Assembly (NCBI RefSeq): GCF_902506205.1
Contig: NZ_LR732816.1
Coordinates: 1,213,849 to 1,277,848, forward strand
Direction: 5' to 3'
Origin: Brevundimonas sp. G8
Lineage (GTDB): Bacteria > Pseudomonadota > Alphaproteobacteria > Caulobacterales > Caulobacteraceae
DNA: 64,000 bases
Part shown: positions 1-10,491 of the stretch, in pieces
Layout: each line of letters starts with the position of its first letter
Numbering within the stretch: position 1 is the first letter of the stretch
Notes under the pieces: generated by a model
The model's database searches: none
The model's input: the letters and a program-made list of their open reading frames with translations, nothing else
Told to the model about the DNA's origin: nothing
Program-made: the position numbers and the translations under genes

Positions 1-1
1 C

Positions 2-214
2 ATGCTGATGGCCCTGCTGGTCGGACTGACGCGCATCTATCTGGGCGCCCACTGGGCCTCGGACGTATTCGCGGGCTGGGCCGTCGGCGCCGCCTGGGCC
101 ATGGTCCTCTGGCTGGTCGCCTATGGTGTGGAACGGCTGCAGAAACGCCACCACGCGACGTTGCAGGACCAACCGGCGGCCGATCTCCCGGAAGAAGGCC
201 CGACCAAAGTCTAG
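2..214 (+). CDS. PAP2-family phosphatase, C-terminal fragment
   Basis: Only the last 70 codons lie in the window. The gene begins beyond the left edge, so the ATG at base 2 is internal. The run TRIYLGAHWASD fits the third signature of type-2 phosphatidic acid phosphatases, R-x5-H-x3-D, which carries the catalytic His and its assisting Asp. A hydrophobic helix (WAVGAAWAMVLWLVAYGV) follows, then a charged tail that is probably cytoplasmic. These enzymes remove phosphate from lipid phosphates such as undecaprenyl or phosphatidyl-glycerol phosphate at the inner membrane. The substrate here cannot be told because the N-terminal two thirds are missing. Confidence 0.8.
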   Translation: MLMALLVGLTRIYLGAHWASDVFAGWAVGAAWAMVLWLVAYGVERLQKRHHATLQDQPAADLPEEGPTKV

Positions 215-270
215 GCCCGCCGTCCGGGTGGCGACGCGCTAGTCTGGCTGGACGCCGCGAGAGATAAGCC

Positions 271-1590
271 ATGGACCACGCCGCCCTCTACGCCGAACGC
301 CTGAAGACCCCGGATCAGGCCGCCGCCCTGATCCGCTCGGGCGCCAAGGTCGCCATGGGCCTGGGCGTGTCCCAGCCGCCCGCCTTGCTGAAGGCTCTGG
401 CCGAGCGGGCGGAGCGGGAGGAGGTCGAGGATGTGAACCTCTACTATCTGCTCTCAACCGCCATCGCGGGCGAGACGGTGCTGCGCTACGAGCTGATGGA
501 CCGGATCCGGCCCTGGAGCCTGTTCCACAGCGCCATCGAACGGCGTCTGGAACAGCGGGCCTACGAAGAGGGCCGGCCCAATCCCGTCCAGTTCATTCCT
601 ACCGGCTTCCAGCAGTCGCCGCGCCTGCTGTGCGACGAGGTGAAGGTGGACACCCTGGTCTGCACCGTGTCGCCGATGGATGCGGACGGCTTCTTCTCGT
701 TCGGGACCAACACCGACTATTCCAAGCCGGTGTCGCAGACGGCGCGGACCGTGATCGTCGAGGTCAATCCGCACATGCCGCGCGTGTTCGGCGACTGCAC
801 CGTCCATGTGTCGAAGGTCGCCGGCATCGTCGAACACGCGGCCCCCCTGCTGGTCGTGCCGCGCGCCGAGCCTCAGCCGGCGGACTTGACCATCGGGCGG
901 ATCATCGCCGGCCTGGTCGAGGACGGCGCCACGCTGCAAATGGGGATCGGCGCCCTGCCCAACGCCGTCTGCGACGCCCTGAAGGACCATCGCGACCTGG
1001 GCGTCCATACCGAGATGTTGACGCCCGGCCTGGTCGAACTGATGCAGGCCGGCGTCGCCAACCATGCCCGCAAGACCCTGCATCCCGGCGTGGGGGTGTT
1101 CGCCTTCTCGATGGGCGACCTCAACACCTATGAATTCCTGGACGGCAATCGCGGCATGGAGGCCCATCCGGTCTCCTATGTGAACGACCCGGCCGTGATC
1201 GCGCGCGATGCGAAGATGATCTCGGTCAACGCCACGCTTCAGGTCGATCTGACCGGCGCCTGCTGTTCGGAGTTCCTGAACGGGCGCCAGTTCACGGCCG
1301 CCGGCGGTCAGCTGGACTTCGTGCGCGGCGCCTACGGCTCCGAAGGCGGCAAGTCGATCATCGCCTGTCACGCCACGGCGGCGAAGGGGACGGCCTCGCG
1401 CATCGTGGCGCGGCTGGACGGGCCGGTCACCACGCCGCGCAATGACACGCACATCATCGCCACCGAACACGGCTGGACCAATCTGAAGGGCAAGTCGTCC
1501 AGCGAGCGCGCCCGCGTCCTGATCGCCCTGGCCGCGCCCGAGTTTCGCGACGGGCTGACGGCGGCGGCGCGCGAGCAGGGCCTGATCTGA
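271..1590 (+). CDS. acetyl-CoA hydrolase / CoA-transferase family protein
   Basis: A 439-residue protein of the acetyl-CoA hydrolase/4-hydroxybutyrate CoA-transferase family (Cat1-like). The family forms a glutamyl-CoA intermediate. The candidate Glu lies in DLGVHTEML, preceded by the glycine-rich MGIGALPNAV segment typical of the second CoA-binding half. The C-terminal GGKSIIACHATA and IIATEHGWTNLKG segments also fit the family. It should move CoA between short acyl chains, or hydrolyse acetyl-CoA, in the cytoplasm. The length matches the family. A purine-rich GAGA stretch precedes the ATG. It stands alone between the PAP2 gene and a secreted dehydrogenase, so context does not reveal the acyl donor. 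Confidence 0.87.
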   Translation: MDHAALYAERLKTPDQAAALIRSGAKVAMGLGVSQPPALLKALAERAEREEVEDVNLYYLLSTAIAGETVLRYELMDRIRPWSLFHSAIERRLEQRAYEEGRPNPVQFIPTGFQQSPRLLCDEVKVDTLVCTVSPMDADGFFSFGTNTDYSKPVSQTARTVIVEVNPHMPRVFGDCTVHVSKVAGIVEHAAPLLVVPRAEPQPADLTIGRIIAGLVEDGATLQMGIGALPNAVCDALKDHRDLGVHTEMLTPGLVELMQAGVANHARKTLHPGVGVFAFSMGDLNTYEFLDGNRGMEAHPVSYVNDPAVIARDAKMISVNATLQVDLTGACCSEFLNGRQFTAAGGQLDFVRGAYGSEGGKSIIACHATAAKGTASRIVARLDGPVTTPRNDTHIIATEHGWTNLKGKSSSERARVLIALAAPEFRDGLTAAAREQGLI

Positions 1591-1634
1591 CGTGACGGCT
1601 TGATCTTCGGCCGCCTGTCAGGACTTCTACGCCC

Positions 1635-2936
1635 ATGAATACCGTCCGCCTGCTGGCCCTGCTCGCCCTTCTCCTCGCCGCGCCCGTCAGCGCCAGCGCG
1701 GCGCAGGGCGCCTATGCGACACAGGGGGATTGCGGCGGCCGGCCCATGACCGGCGTGCGGATGGCGCCCGGCTATTGCCTGGGGCTGGTGTGGCAGGGAT
1801 CGGGCGCCGAGGGGCCACGAATGCCGCGCGGCCTGTTGGCGCTGTCCGGCGGCGGCTGGTTGGTGACGGACCTGGGCAACTGGTATCCGGGCAACGGCGC
1901 CATCTGGCGGCTGTCGTTCGGCCCCGACGGCGCGCCGCGCTGGCGACGGCTGGCCCAGGGCCTGAACATGCCGCACACGGCGGCGCGCGGACCGGACGGG
2001 CGCCTCTATGTGTCCGAGATGAACCGGATCCTGACGCTGGATCCCGACGCGGCCGATCCAGCGGCGACGGTGCGCACGGTGATCGGCGACCTGCCGGACA
2101 ACCGGCTGCACGCCAATCGCCATCCTCTGTCCAGTTTCGTCTTCGACGGGAACGGTGATCTGTTGGTCAATGTCGGCGCCCCCAGCGACCGCTGCGTGGA
2201 TGCGCAGGGCCGGGCGCGCACAGACGCCAGGGGCGCCTGCATCGACAGCGCCGCGACGGCCCAGGTGCGCCGCCACGCCTATCTGGGGAACGGCCGGTGG
2301 GACGAGGACAGCACGGTCTTCGCCTCGGGCCTGCGCAACTCCATCGCCCTGGTCCGGCATCCGTTGGGCACGATCCTGCAAGGCGAGAACTCGGTCGATC
2401 TGACCACGCCCGACCATCCCTATGACGAGATCAATGTCTTGCGTCAGGGCGGCCATTACGGCTGGCCCTATTGCGTGGACCTGGCGACGCCCCTGCCGGG
2501 CTGGAGCGCGGCCCAGGCGCAATGCGGCGAGCGCGACCGACCGCTGGCCCTGCTGCCGCCGCACGCCGCGCCGCTGGACCTGGTTTATTACGAGGGGGCG
2601 ATGTTCCCCGAACTGCGCGGCCGACTGCTGATGAGCTGGCACGGCTATCGCCGCGCGGGCGGCCGGATCGTGGCGGCCGAGACGGATGCGGAAGGCCGCC
2701 CCCTGACGGACCGGGGCGGGCGCTACGCCATCTATCCGCGAGGATCGCTGACCTATCCGGCCGGGGCGCCCAGCGTACGCGGCAAGGTGCTGACACCAGG
2801 CTGGGACACGGCCGTGGGTCGTCAGCCGCGTGGCGCGCCGGTGGTCCTGGCAGTCGCCGCCGACGGCGCGATCTGGGTCACGGACGACCGGAACCGGGCG
2901 ATCCTCAGGATCGCCCGGTCGGAGATCGCGCCCTAG
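1635..2936 (+). CDS. secreted PQQ-dependent sugar (sorbosone/aldose) dehydrogenase-like protein
   Basis: 433 residues starting with a clear Sec signal peptide ([18 protein letters not shown], cleavage near residue 22). The rest reads as a beta-propeller of the soluble PQQ-dependent glucose/sorbosone dehydrogenase family: repeated [43 protein letters not shown] and HYGWPYC segments are the usual blade signatures. Several Cys residues suggest periplasmic disulfides. Such proteins oxidise aldose sugars using PQQ, though many close homologues have no proven substrate. Its stop codon overlaps that of the convergent argG by 4 bp. No PQQ biosynthesis genes are in the window. Confidence 0.82.
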   Translation: MNTVRLLALLALLLAAPVSASAAQGAYATQGDCGGRPMTGVRMAPGYCLGLVWQGSGAEGPRMPRGLLALSGGGWLVTDLGNWYPGNGAIWRLSFGPDGAPRWRRLAQGLNMPHTAARGPDGRLYVSEMNRILTLDPDAADPAATVRTVIGDLPDNRLHANRHPLSSFVFDGNGDLLVNVGAPSDRCVDAQGRARTDARGACIDSAATAQVRRHAYLGNGRWDEDSTVFASGLRNSIALVRHPLGTILQGENSVDLTTPDHPYDEINVLRQGGHYGWPYCVDLATPLPGWSAAQAQCGERDRPLALLPPHAAPLDLVYYEGAMFPELRGRLLMSWHGYRRAGGRIVAAETDAEGRPLTDRGGRYAIYPRGSLTYPAGAPSVRGKVLTPGWDTAVGRQPRGAPVVLAVAADGAIWVTDDRNRAILRIARSEIAP

Positions 2937-4171
2937 GCCTTGCGCGCGTCGCGCTTGGCCAGGACGCGCAGGCGCAGGGCGTTCAACTTGATGAAGCCGG
3001 CGGCGTCCTTGTGGTCATAGGCCTGGACGCCTTCCTCGAAGGTCACCAGGTCCTGATCGTACAGGCTGTGGGGGCTTTCGCGGCCGATGACGCTGACGTT
3101 GCCCTTGTAGAGCTTGACCTTGACCGTGCCGGACACCTTTTCCTGGCTCAGGTCGATGGCGGCCTGTAGCATCTCGCGCTCGGGCGAGAACCAAAATCCG
3201 TTGTAGATCAGCTCGGCGTATTTCGGCATCAGCTGGTCCTTCAGGTGCATGGCGCCCCCGTCCAGGGTGATGCTTTCGATGCCGCGGTGCGCCGCGATCA
3301 GGATCGTGCCGCCGGGGGTCTCGTAGACGCCGCGCGACTTCATGCCGACGAAGCGGTTCTCGACCAGGTCCAGACGGCCGATGCCGTTGTCGTGGCCGTA
3401 CTGGTTCAGGGCGGTCAGGATCGTAGCCGGCGACAAGGCCTCGCCGTTGATCGAGACGGCGTCGCCTTGCTCGAAGCCGATCTCGATGACGGTGGCCTTA
3501 TCCGGCGCGTCCTCGGGCGAAATGGTGCGCTGGTGCACGAACTCGGGGGCCTCGACCGCCGGGTCTTCCAGCACCTTGCCCTCGGACGAGGAGTGCAGAA
3601 GGTTGGCGTCGACGCTGAAGGGCGCCTCGCCGCGCTTGTCCTTGGAAATCGGAATCTGGTTCTTCTCGGCGAAGTCCAGCAGGGCCTCGCGGCTGCGGAA
3701 CTCCCACTCGCGCCAGGGCGCGATGACGCGGATGTCGGGCTCCAGCGCATAATAGCCCAGCTCGAACCGGACCTGGTCGTTGCCCTTGCCGGTCGCGCCG
3801 TGACAGACGGCGTCGGCGCCGACCTGACGCGCGATCTCGATCTGGCGCTTGGAGATCAGCGGGCGGGCAATGGAGGTGCCCAGCAGATAGTCGCCCTCAT
3901 ATTGCGCATTGGCGCGGAACATCGGGAAGACGAAGTCGCGCACGAACTCCTCGCGCAGGTCGTCGATGAAGATGTTCTCGGGCTTGATGCCCAGCTTGAG
4001 CGCCTTCTCGCGTGCGGGGCCAAGCTCCTCGCCCTGGCCCAGGTCGGCGGTGAAGGTCACGACCTCGGCGTTATATTCAGTCTGCAGCCACTTCAGGATG
4101 ATCGAGGTGTCCAGGCCGCCCGAATAGGCGAGGACGACCTTCTTGATGGGCTTGTCGGCGGGGGCGGACAT
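2933..4171 (-). CDS. argG: argininosuccinate synthase
   Basis: Joins citrulline and aspartate using ATP, the penultimate step of arginine synthesis. The N-terminal [19 protein letters not shown] is the PP-loop ATP pyrophosphatase motif (SGGLDTS) of ArgG. Further family signatures are [14 protein letters not shown] and [17 protein letters not shown]. The open frame extends 26 codons further upstream, but the ATG at 4171 gives the usual [14 protein letters not shown] start and has AGAAAGAG upstream, so that start is preferred (412 aa). The gene is monocistronic and divergent from the M16 protease gene across about 207 bp. Confidence 0.96.
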   Translation of the reverse strand: MSAPADKPIKKVVLAYSGGLDTSIILKWLQTEYNAEVVTFTADLGQGEELGPAREKALKLGIKPENIFIDDLREEFVRDFVFPMFRANAQYEGDYLLGTSIARPLISKRQIEIARQVGADAVCHGATGKGNDQVRFELGYYALEPDIRVIAPWREWEFRSREALLDFAEKNQIPISKDKRGEAPFSVDANLLHSSSEGKVLEDPAVEAPEFVHQRTISPEDAPDKATVIEIGFEQGDAVSINGEALSPATILTALNQYGHDNGIGRLDLVENRFVGMKSRGVYETPGGTILIAAHRGIESITLDGGAMHLKDQLMPKYAELIYNGFWFSPEREMLQAAIDLSQEKVSGTVKVKLYKGNVSVIGRESPHSLYDQDLVTFEEGVQAYDHKDAAGFIKLNALRLRVLAKRDARKA

Positions 4172-4378
4172 GGCGGCTCTTTCTACAGGCTTGGGCGGCA
4201 GTCGTCGGGGAGTTGACGCGCGCATAAGACCGGGGGTCCGGCGATGCAACCTTTTCCGGGGTCTGCCGACGAAGAGACGGCGGCGAACATGAACCTTTGG
4301 TCATGTTTCATTCCGTCGCGTTGCCACACGACAGACCAGCGTTATGGTCCGAACCAACTGCAATCCTGAGGATCTCGC

Positions 4379-7231
4379 ATGCGCCGCACCGGCTCTCTCG
4401 TCGCCGCCGCCGCCCTTCTGGCGGTTTCAACCCCTGTCTGGGCCTCTGTCGCGCCCGCCCCGGCCGTCCAGGCGGCTGCGCCCGCCGTCCAGGCCGCGCC
4501 GGTCGCCGATCTGGTCGCCGAAGTCGATATTCCCTACACCAAGTTCACCCTGGACAACGGCCTGACCGTCCTGGTCCACGAGGACCACAAGGCCCCGGTC
4601 GTGGCCGTGTCCGTCTGGTACAATGTCGGTTCCAAGGACGAGCCGGCCGGCAAGACCGGATTCGCCCACCTGTTCGAACACCTGATGTTCGGCGGGTCCG
4701 AGAATGCGCCGGGCAGCTATTTCACGCCGATGCGCAACATGGGCGCGACGGACATGAACGGCACGACCTGGTTCGACCGCACCAACTATTTCGAGACGGT
4801 CCCGACCCCGGCGCTGGAACAGGCGCTGTTCATGGAAAGCGACCGCATGGGCTATATGCTGGGCGCCATCAGCCAGGAGACGCTCGATCTGCAGCGCGGC
4901 GTGGTCCAGAACGAGAAGCGCCAGGGCGACAACCAGCCCTATGGCCTGAACCAGTACAAACAACTTGAAGCCCTGTTCCCCGAAGGCCACCCCTATCGCC
5001 ACTCGACCATCGGCTCGATGGCCGATCTGGACGCGGCGTCGATGCAGACGGTGCGTGACTGGTTCACCTCCAACTACGGCCCCAACAACTCGGTGCTGGT
5101 CCTTGCCGGCGACATCACGCCCGCCAAGGCGCGTGAGCTGACCGAGAAATATTTCGGCCCCATCGCCAAGGGTCCGGTCAACAATCCCGCCCAGGCGCCG
5201 GTCCCGACCCTGTCTGCGCCGGTCAATGAGACGACGCATGACCGCGTCTCCAACGCCCAGGTCGAGATCAGCTGGGTCGTGCCCGGCATGCTGGACGCGG
5301 ACTCGGTGCCGCTCAGCGTCGGCGCCTCGGTGCTCGGCGGCCTGGCGTCTTCGCGTCTGGACAATGAACTGGTGCGTGGCGACCAGAGCGCCGTGTCGGT
5401 CAGCGCCTCGAACGGCGCCTATCACCGCATCGGCATCTTCGAGATCAGCGCGATGGTGAAGCCCGGCGAGGACCCGGCTGCGGTGGAGGCCCGCACCCGC
5501 GAGATCCTGAACGGCCTGATCGCCAACGGCCCGACGCAGGACGAGATCAACCGCGTCGTCACCCAGTACGCCTCGCGTCGCATCCAGGGCCTGGAACAGG
5601 TCGGCGGCTTCGGCGGCAAGGCCACGGCCCTGGCGGAAGGCCAGCTCTATGCCGGCGATCCCGAGTTCTACAAGAAGGAGTTGGCCGCCTATGCGGCGGT
5701 GACGCCGGCCCAGGTCCAGGCGGCGATGCAGAAGTGGTTGACCCGTCCGGCCTATACGCTGACGACGCTGGTGGGCGAGCGTGAAGCCTATGCCGAGGCG
5801 GCCGCGGCCCCGTCGGGCGCCAACCATACGCCGGCGCCGGAAATCCAGCGCGTCGCCCGCATGGCCAAGCCCGAGATCGGCCAAGTCGCCAACGTCGACT
5901 TCCCGGCCGTCGAACGCGCACACCTGTCGAACGGCATGGAAGTCATCTACGCCCAGCGCGACGCCGTGCCCGCCACCAAGATCGCCATCGACTTCGACGC
6001 CGGTCTCGCCGCCGACGACCGGGCGAAACTGGGCCTTCAGACCCTGATGCTGGACCTGATGGACGAGGGCACCCGCACCCTGAACGCCACGCAACTGGCC
6101 GAGGCGCAAGAAGCGCTGGGCGCCAGCATCACCACCGGCGCGACCATGGATCGCTCGGTCGTGCAGCTGTCCGCCGTCACGCCGAACCTTCAGCCGTCGG
6201 TCGCCCTGCTGGCCGAGGTGGTCAAGAGCCCGGCCTTCGCCCCGGCGGAGCTGGAGCGTCTGCGCGCCACCCGCCTGTCGCGCATCGCCGCAGAGCGCAC
6301 CCAGCCGGCCGCCCTGGCCAGCCGCGCCCTGCCGGAACTGATCTATGGATCGGCCAGCCCCTATGGCCGTCCGTTCAGCGGCAATGGCGACGAGACCAGC
6401 GTCAAGGCCATCACCGAGGCCGATATCCGCAGCGACTACGCCAAGTGGATCCGGCCCGACAACGCCAAGATCTTCGTGGTCTCGGACCGGCCGTTGAGCG
6501 AGATCACGCCGATCCTGAACGCCAGCTTCGGCCAGTGGGTGCCGCCTGCATCAGCCAAGCCGGTCAAGGACTTCTCGGCCCCGATCCCGGCCGCGACGCC
6601 CAAGATCGTCCTGATCGACCGTCCGCAATCGCCCCAGTCCTACATCATGGGCGGCGAAGTGCTGGCCGCTTCGGGCACGGATGATCTGCTGATGCTGAAT
6701 GCGGCCAACAATGTGCTGGGCAACGACTTCCTGTCGCGCATCAACTCCGACCTGCGCGAGACCAAGAGCTGGTCCTACGGCGTCAACGCCTCGGTCGCCG
6801 GCTTCGCCGGACGCGTGCCCTATTTGGTCACCGCCCCGGTCCAGGCGGACAAGACCGGCCCGGCCATCGAAGCCCTGAACCTTCAGTTCAACGACTTCCT
6901 GTCGGGCGGCAAGGGCGTCACGCCGGCCGAGCTGGAGCGGACCATCAACGGCAACACCCGCCGTCTGGCCGGCAGCTACGAGACCTCGGCGGCCGTCCTG
7001 GGCGCCCTGCGCTCCAACGACCTGCTGGGTCGCCCGGACGACTATCCTGAGACCATCGCCGCCCGCACCAACGCCCTGACGGCGGCCCAACTGGACGCCG
7101 CAGCCAAGGCCGCGATCGACCCGTCCAAGTTCGTCTGGGTGGTTGTCGGCGACGCCTCGGTGGTCAAGCCTCAACTGGACGCCCTGGGCATCCCCGTCGA
7201 GGTCCGCTCGGCGGCCGGCGCTGCCCAGTAG
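4379..7231 (+). CDS. secreted M16-family zinc metalloprotease (two-module)
   Basis: 950 residues with a signal peptide (RRTGSLVAAAALLAVSTPVWA). The inverted zinc motif HxxEH is present as HLFEH at residues 97-101, with the distal Glu ligand in VVQNEKRQ (Glu179). The second half (from about residue 510) repeats the M16 fold without HxxEH, as in pitrilysin-type and bacterial PqqL-like enzymes where the C-terminal module is non-catalytic. It probably degrades short peptides in the periplasm. A weak promoter-like pair, TTGCCA (4321-4326) and TATGGT (4343-4348) with 16-bp spacing, lies just upstream. A strong intrinsic terminator follows the stop codon. Confidence 0.92.
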   Translation: MRRTGSLVAAAALLAVSTPVWASVAPAPAVQAAAPAVQAAPVADLVAEVDIPYTKFTLDNGLTVLVHEDHKAPVVAVSVWYNVGSKDEPAGKTGFAHLFEHLMFGGSENAPGSYFTPMRNMGATDMNGTTWFDRTNYFETVPTPALEQALFMESDRMGYMLGAISQETLDLQRGVVQNEKRQGDNQPYGLNQYKQLEALFPEGHPYRHSTIGSMADLDAASMQTVRDWFTSNYGPNNSVLVLAGDITPAKARELTEKYFGPIAKGPVNNPAQAPVPTLSAPVNETTHDRVSNAQVEISWVVPGMLDADSVPLSVGASVLGGLASSRLDNELVRGDQSAVSVSASNGAYHRIGIFEISAMVKPGEDPAAVEARTREILNGLIANGPTQDEINRVVTQYASRRIQGLEQVGGFGGKATALAEGQLYAGDPEFYKKELAAYAAVTPAQVQAAMQKWLTRPAYTLTTLVGEREAYAEAAAAPSGANHTPAPEIQRVARMAKPEIGQVANVDFPAVERAHLSNGMEVIYAQRDAVPATKIAIDFDAGLAADDRAKLGLQTLMLDLMDEGTRTLNATQLAEAQEALGASITTGATMDRSVVQLSAVTPNLQPSVALLAEVVKSPAFAPAELERLRATRLSRIAAERTQPAALASRALPELIYGSASPYGRPFSGNGDETSVKAITEADIRSDYAKWIRPDNAKIFVVSDRPLSEITPILNASFGQWVPPASAKPVKDFSAPIPAATPKIVLIDRPQSPQSYIMGGEVLAASGTDDLLMLNAANNVLGNDFLSRINSDLRETKSWSYGVNASVAGFAGRVPYLVTAPVQADKTGPAIEALNLQFNDFLSGGKGVTPAELERTINGNTRRLAGSYETSAAVLGALRSNDLLGRPDDYPETIAARTNALTAAQLDAAAKAAIDPSKFVWVVVGDASVVKPQLDALGIPVEVRSAAGAAQ

Positions 7232-7253
7232 GCGACGACAGCTTAGAACGACG

Positions 7254-7285
7254 AAGGCCCGGAGAGCGATCTCCGGGCCTTTTTC
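7254..7285 (+). terminator. intrinsic terminator after the M16 protease gene
   Basis: A perfect 12-bp stem, AAGGCCCGGAGA (7254-7265) and TCTCCGGGCCTT (7270-7281), with a GCGA tetraloop is followed by TTTTCTTT. It ends the M16 transcript and may also serve the convergent yihA transcript from the other side. Confidence 0.9.
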
Positions 7286-7348
7286 TTTGGTCGGATGCAA
7301 TGCGGCGGAACATTCGCCCCTCGGGTCGAGCCGAGGATGACGACGATA

Positions 7349-8002
7349 TCAGTCGGTCGTCGCACCCGTCGTGCGCATTATCTCGGCGCGCAGTTCGGGC
7401 AGGCCCAGGCCCTTTTCCGACGAGGTCAGCAGCACCACCGGGAAGGCGGCGGGGCGTTTGGATATGGCCTTCAGAGTGGCGTCCTGCACGACCTCGCCCT
7501 CGCCCTTCTTCAGCTTGTCGGCCTTGGTCAGGACGATCTGATAGCTAACGGCGGCCAGGTCCAGGGCGTCCAGCGCCTCCTTGTCCACCGACTTCAGACC
7601 GTGGCGGCTGTCGATCAGCAGATAGACCCGCTTCAGCGTCACCCGGCCGCGCAGGTAGTCGCGGCCCAGATCCTGGAACTTCCTGACCGTGGTCTTGGAC
7701 GCCTTGGCCCAGCCATAGCCGGGCAGATCGACCAGGCGCATCCGGCCGTCCAGGTCGAAGAAGTTGACCTCGCGCGTCCGGCCCGGCTCGTTCGAGGCGC
7801 GGGCCAGCTTGTGCATGCCGACCAGGCCGTTGATCAGGCTGGACTTGCCGACGTTGGAGCGGCCGGCGAAGGCGATCTCGGGCAGGTTCGGCTCGGGCAG
7901 TTGCTCGATCTTGGCCGCGCCCATGATGAAGGTGGCGGGCCGCGCGAACAGGACCCGCGCGGCCTCGATTTCCTCGGGCGTGAACTCGGTTTCGTCGATC
8001 AC
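7349..8002 (-). CDS. yihA: ribosome biogenesis GTP-binding protein YihA/YsxC (EngB)
   Basis: A 217-residue GTPase of the TrmE-Era-EngA-YihA branch, needed for large ribosomal subunit assembly. Visible G motifs: G1 [13 protein letters not shown]3 DLPGYG, G4 LTKADK. The long open frame runs far upstream inside yidC, but the real start is the GTG at 8002, whose bases overlap the yidC stop codon as GTGA (4-bp overlap), implying translational coupling. The resulting N-terminus [16 protein letters not shown] fits the family. It is the last gene of the rpmH-rnpA-yidC-yihA operon. Confidence 0.93.
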   Translation of the reverse strand: MIDETEFTPEEIEAARVLFARPATFIMGAAKIEQLPEPNLPEIAFAGRSNVGKSSLINGLVGMHKLARASNEPGRTREVNFFDLDGRMRLVDLPGYGWAKASKTTVRKFQDLGRDYLRGRVTLKRVYLLIDSRHGLKSVDKEALDALDLAAVSYQIVLTKADKLKKGEGEVVQDATLKAISKRPAAFPVVLLTSSEKGLGLPELRAEIMRTTGATTD

Positions 8003-9795
8003 GCCGGTGACTTCTTGAACCGGGCGAAGAAGGTGTCGATCGGGTTCTCGGCCTTGTAGCGGTGCATGATCACGTACTGCTGCAGGATGGTCAGGACGTT
8101 GGACCAGGCCCAGTAGATCAGCAGGCCGGCCGCGAACGGCGCCATGATGAAGGTGAACAGCAGCGGCATGAACTGGAAGATCTGACGCTGGATCGGATCG
8201 GTCGCCGGCGGGTTCATCGCCGTCTGCAGCCACATGGTCAGGCCGTAGGCGATGGCCAGCAGGCCCAGGTGCAGCGGGCCGGCCAGCAGGCCGCCGATCA
8301 GCGGCGCCATGGACGGATCCCACGGGATCAGGCCGAACAGGTTCCAGATCGACGACGGATCGCGCGCCGACAGGTCATGCACGAAGCCCAGGAACGGCTG
8401 GTGACGCATTTCGATGGTCACCGTCAGCACCTTATACAGGGCGTAGAAGACCGGGATCTGAAGCACCAGCGGAAGACACCCGGCGACCGGATTGATCTTT
8501 TCCTTCTGGTACAGGGCCATCGTCTCCTGCTGCTGCTTCTGCGGGTCGTCTTTGAACTTCTTCTTGATCTCCTCCATCTTGGGCTGGAGGTTCCGCATCT
8601 TGGACATGCTGGCGTAGGCGTTGTTGGCCAGCGGGAACATCACCAGCTTCACGATGACGGTCAGGGCCAGAATGGCGACGCCGAAGCTGCCGACCAGGCC
8701 ATAGACGTTTTCCAGGATCCAGAAGATCGGGCGCGTCAGGAACCAGAACATGCCCCAGTCGATCGCATAGACGAAGCGCGGCAGCCCCAGGCTTTCCTCA
8801 TAGGACTTCAGCACTTCGGCGCGCTTGACCCCGGCGAACAGGCGCTGGGTTTCGGTCGCGGTCGCGCCCGGCTGGACGGTGCGGGTCGTACCCAGGACAT
8901 TGGCTTCCAGCTGCTGGCCGCCGTTGATGTCGCGCACGCGGAATTCGGTTTCGACCGCCTCGTCCTGCTGGGGCAGCAGGGCCGCCAGCCAGTATTTGTC
9001 GGTGATGCCCAGCCAGCCGCCGGTCGAGGCGTTCTCGATACGGGGCTCCTTCAGCCAGTCCTTGTACTTCTTCTGCTCGGTGCGATAGCCGCCGGGCTTG
9101 CCGAAGGTGCCGATCGCGCCCTCGTGGACGATGTGCGACGAGCCGGCTGCGGGCGGGACGCCCTGGCGCTGCACGCTGCCGTAGGGGGCGATGGTGATGG
9201 CCTGGGTTCCCAGGTTCTGGACCGTGTCCTGAACCGAGAAGACATATCGGTCATCGACCGACATCACGCGGGTGAAGCGCAGGCCCTGGCCGTTGTCCCA
9301 GGTCAGGGTGATCGGCGTGGTCGGCGTCAGGGTCGAACCATTGGTCAGGCGCCAGACGGTGTTGGGTCCGGGCACGCCGCCGGCGACGTTGGGGCCGGTC
9401 CAGCCGAACTGGGCGAAATAGGCGTTCTGCATCCCTTGCGGGCGGAACAGCTCCACCGGCTGGGGCTTGTCCTGAACCTCGCGATAGTCGGTCAGGAACA
9501 GGTCGTCGATACGCCCGCCCTGAAGCGACAGCGAGCCCTTCAAAGTGCCTGACTGGATCGGCACCCGCGCGGCGGTGCTCAGCGCCTGGCTGCGGTCGGT
9601 GACGAAGGTCGGGCCTTGGGGGCTGAGCGCCGTGCGCGCAGCGTTGTCGGCGGTCTGCGACTGCTCGGCCTGGGCCTGCTGCTGCACCGCGCGACGCTCG
9701 GCCTGCGGACGCAGCACGGCGAAATAATAGATCCCCATGATCAGGGCCGAGCACACGATGAAGATGATCGTGTTGCGCGTGTTCTCGTTTTTCAT
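7999..9795 (-). CDS. yidC: membrane protein insertase YidC/Oxa1
   Basis: 598 residues. An N-terminal membrane anchor ([21 protein letters not shown]) is followed by a Gln/Ala-rich linker, the large periplasmic beta-sandwich domain of Gram-negative YidC (about residues 60-350), and the conserved C-terminal five-helix insertase core, including [20 protein letters not shown]. It inserts and folds inner-membrane proteins alone or with SecYEG. The start ATG overlaps the rnpA stop as ATGA. A yidD gene, often found between rnpA and yidC, is absent here. Confidence 0.97.
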   Translation of the reverse strand: MKNENTRNTIIFIVCSALIMGIYYFAVLRPQAERRAVQQQAQAEQSQTADNAARTALSPQGPTFVTDRSQALSTAARVPIQSGTLKGSLSLQGGRIDDLFLTDYREVQDKPQPVELFRPQGMQNAYFAQFGWTGPNVAGGVPGPNTVWRLTNGSTLTPTTPITLTWDNGQGLRFTRVMSVDDRYVFSVQDTVQNLGTQAITIAPYGSVQRQGVPPAAGSSHIVHEGAIGTFGKPGGYRTEQKKYKDWLKEPRIENASTGGWLGITDKYWLAALLPQQDEAVETEFRVRDINGGQQLEANVLGTTRTVQPGATATETQRLFAGVKRAEVLKSYEESLGLPRFVYAIDWGMFWFLTRPIFWILENVYGLVGSFGVAILALTVIVKLVMFPLANNAYASMSKMRNLQPKMEEIKKKFKDDPQKQQQETMALYQKEKINPVAGCLPLVLQIPVFYALYKVLTVTIEMRHQPFLGFVHDLSARDPSSIWNLFGLIPWDPSMAPLIGGLLAGPLHLGLLAIAYGLTMWLQTAMNPPATDPIQRQIFQFMPLLFTFIMAPFAAGLLIYWAWSNVLTILQQYVIMHRYKAENPIDTFFARFKKSPA

Positions 9796-10208
9796 GGATT
9801 CTGGCGGTCCTGGCCGGATGGGGCGCGGGCGGGCGAGGGCTTGGCTGCCCCCCGATCATGTCGCGGTGTCGCCAGCCTTGTAAGCGTCGATTTCACGTCG
9901 TCAAGCAGACGGTCCCACGCACGCTCGGTCGTGCCCATGCGGGCGATGAAGACATAGTCGCTGCCGGGCACGCCGTGCTGGGCCAGCATGGCCCGCGCAG
10001 CCTCGCGCAGACGGCGTTTGGCGCGGTTGCGAACCACCGCGCCGCCGACCTTTTTCGTGGCGGTGAAACCCAGGCCGATGTGCGGCGAACCGTCGCCGCG
10101 CTCCAGACGCTGAATCACCACGGCGCCGCGCGCCTCGGAAACGCCTTTGGCGGCCGCCAGAAACTGGGGCCGCCGCAACAGACGTTTGATCTGTAAAAGG
10201 TCGCTCAT
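9792..10208 (-). CDS. rnpA: ribonuclease P protein component
   Basis: 138 residues from the ATG at 10208. The RNA-binding signature RNRAKRRLREAAR (the RNR motif) and IGLGFTATKKVGGAVV identify the protein subunit of RNase P, which helps the catalytic RNA trim tRNA 5' ends. The open frame continues upstream across rpmH, but only the ATG at 10208 gives a family-length protein (MSDLLQIKRLLRRPQFLAAA). It lies 32 bp after rpmH and overlaps yidC by 4 bp. The C-terminal tail is Pro/Arg-rich and slightly longer than usual. Confidence 0.95.
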   Translation of the reverse strand: MSDLLQIKRLLRRPQFLAAAKGVSEARGAVVIQRLERGDGSPHIGLGFTATKKVGGAVVRNRAKRRLREAARAMLAQHGVPGSDYVFIARMGTTERAWDRLLDDVKSTLTRLATPRHDRGAAKPSPARAPSGQDRQNP

Positions 10209-10240
10209 GCGTCCAAAAGATTCCGGACGCTGAAAGCCGC

Positions 10241-10375
10241 TTACGCCGTCAGGCGCTTGCGGCCCTTGGCGCGACGGCGCGCAACAATCTTCTGGCCGTT
10301 CTTGGTGGCCATCCGGCTGCGGAAGCCGTGACGGCGCTTGCGCACGAGTCGCGACGGCTGATAGGTCCGCTTCAC
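10241..10375 (-). CDS. rpmH: 50S ribosomal protein L34
   Basis: A 44-codon gene. It begins with GTG, and the predicted product starts (M/V)[20 protein letters not shown] and ends [12 protein letters not shown], the canonical L34 sequence. AGGAG lies eight bases upstream of the GTG. It is the first gene of the rpmH-rnpA-yidC-yihA operon and is driven by a consensus-like promoter about 65 bp upstream. Confidence 0.97.
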   Translation of the reverse strand: MKRTYQPSRLVRKRRHGFRSRMATKNGQKIVARRRAKGRKRLTA

Positions 10376-10439
10376 GGTCGGCTCCTGACGTTAAAGGTTG
10401 GGCGGCGGGGCAAGAGGCGTCCGTCGCAGGAAGGGCGGG

Positions 10440-10468
10440 CGTATAAGTCGCATGTCCGCGTGAGTCAA
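10440..10468 (-). promoter_or_regulatory. sigma70-type promoter of the rpmH operon
   Basis: On the minus strand TTGACT (10468-10463) and TATACG (10445-10440) are separated by exactly 17 bp, close to the TTGACA/TATAAT consensus. They lie upstream of rpmH with a leader of about 60 bases. This strength suits a ribosomal-protein operon. Confidence 0.75.
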
Positions 10469-10491
10469 CGCTCGGACGGCATTTCGGGACG

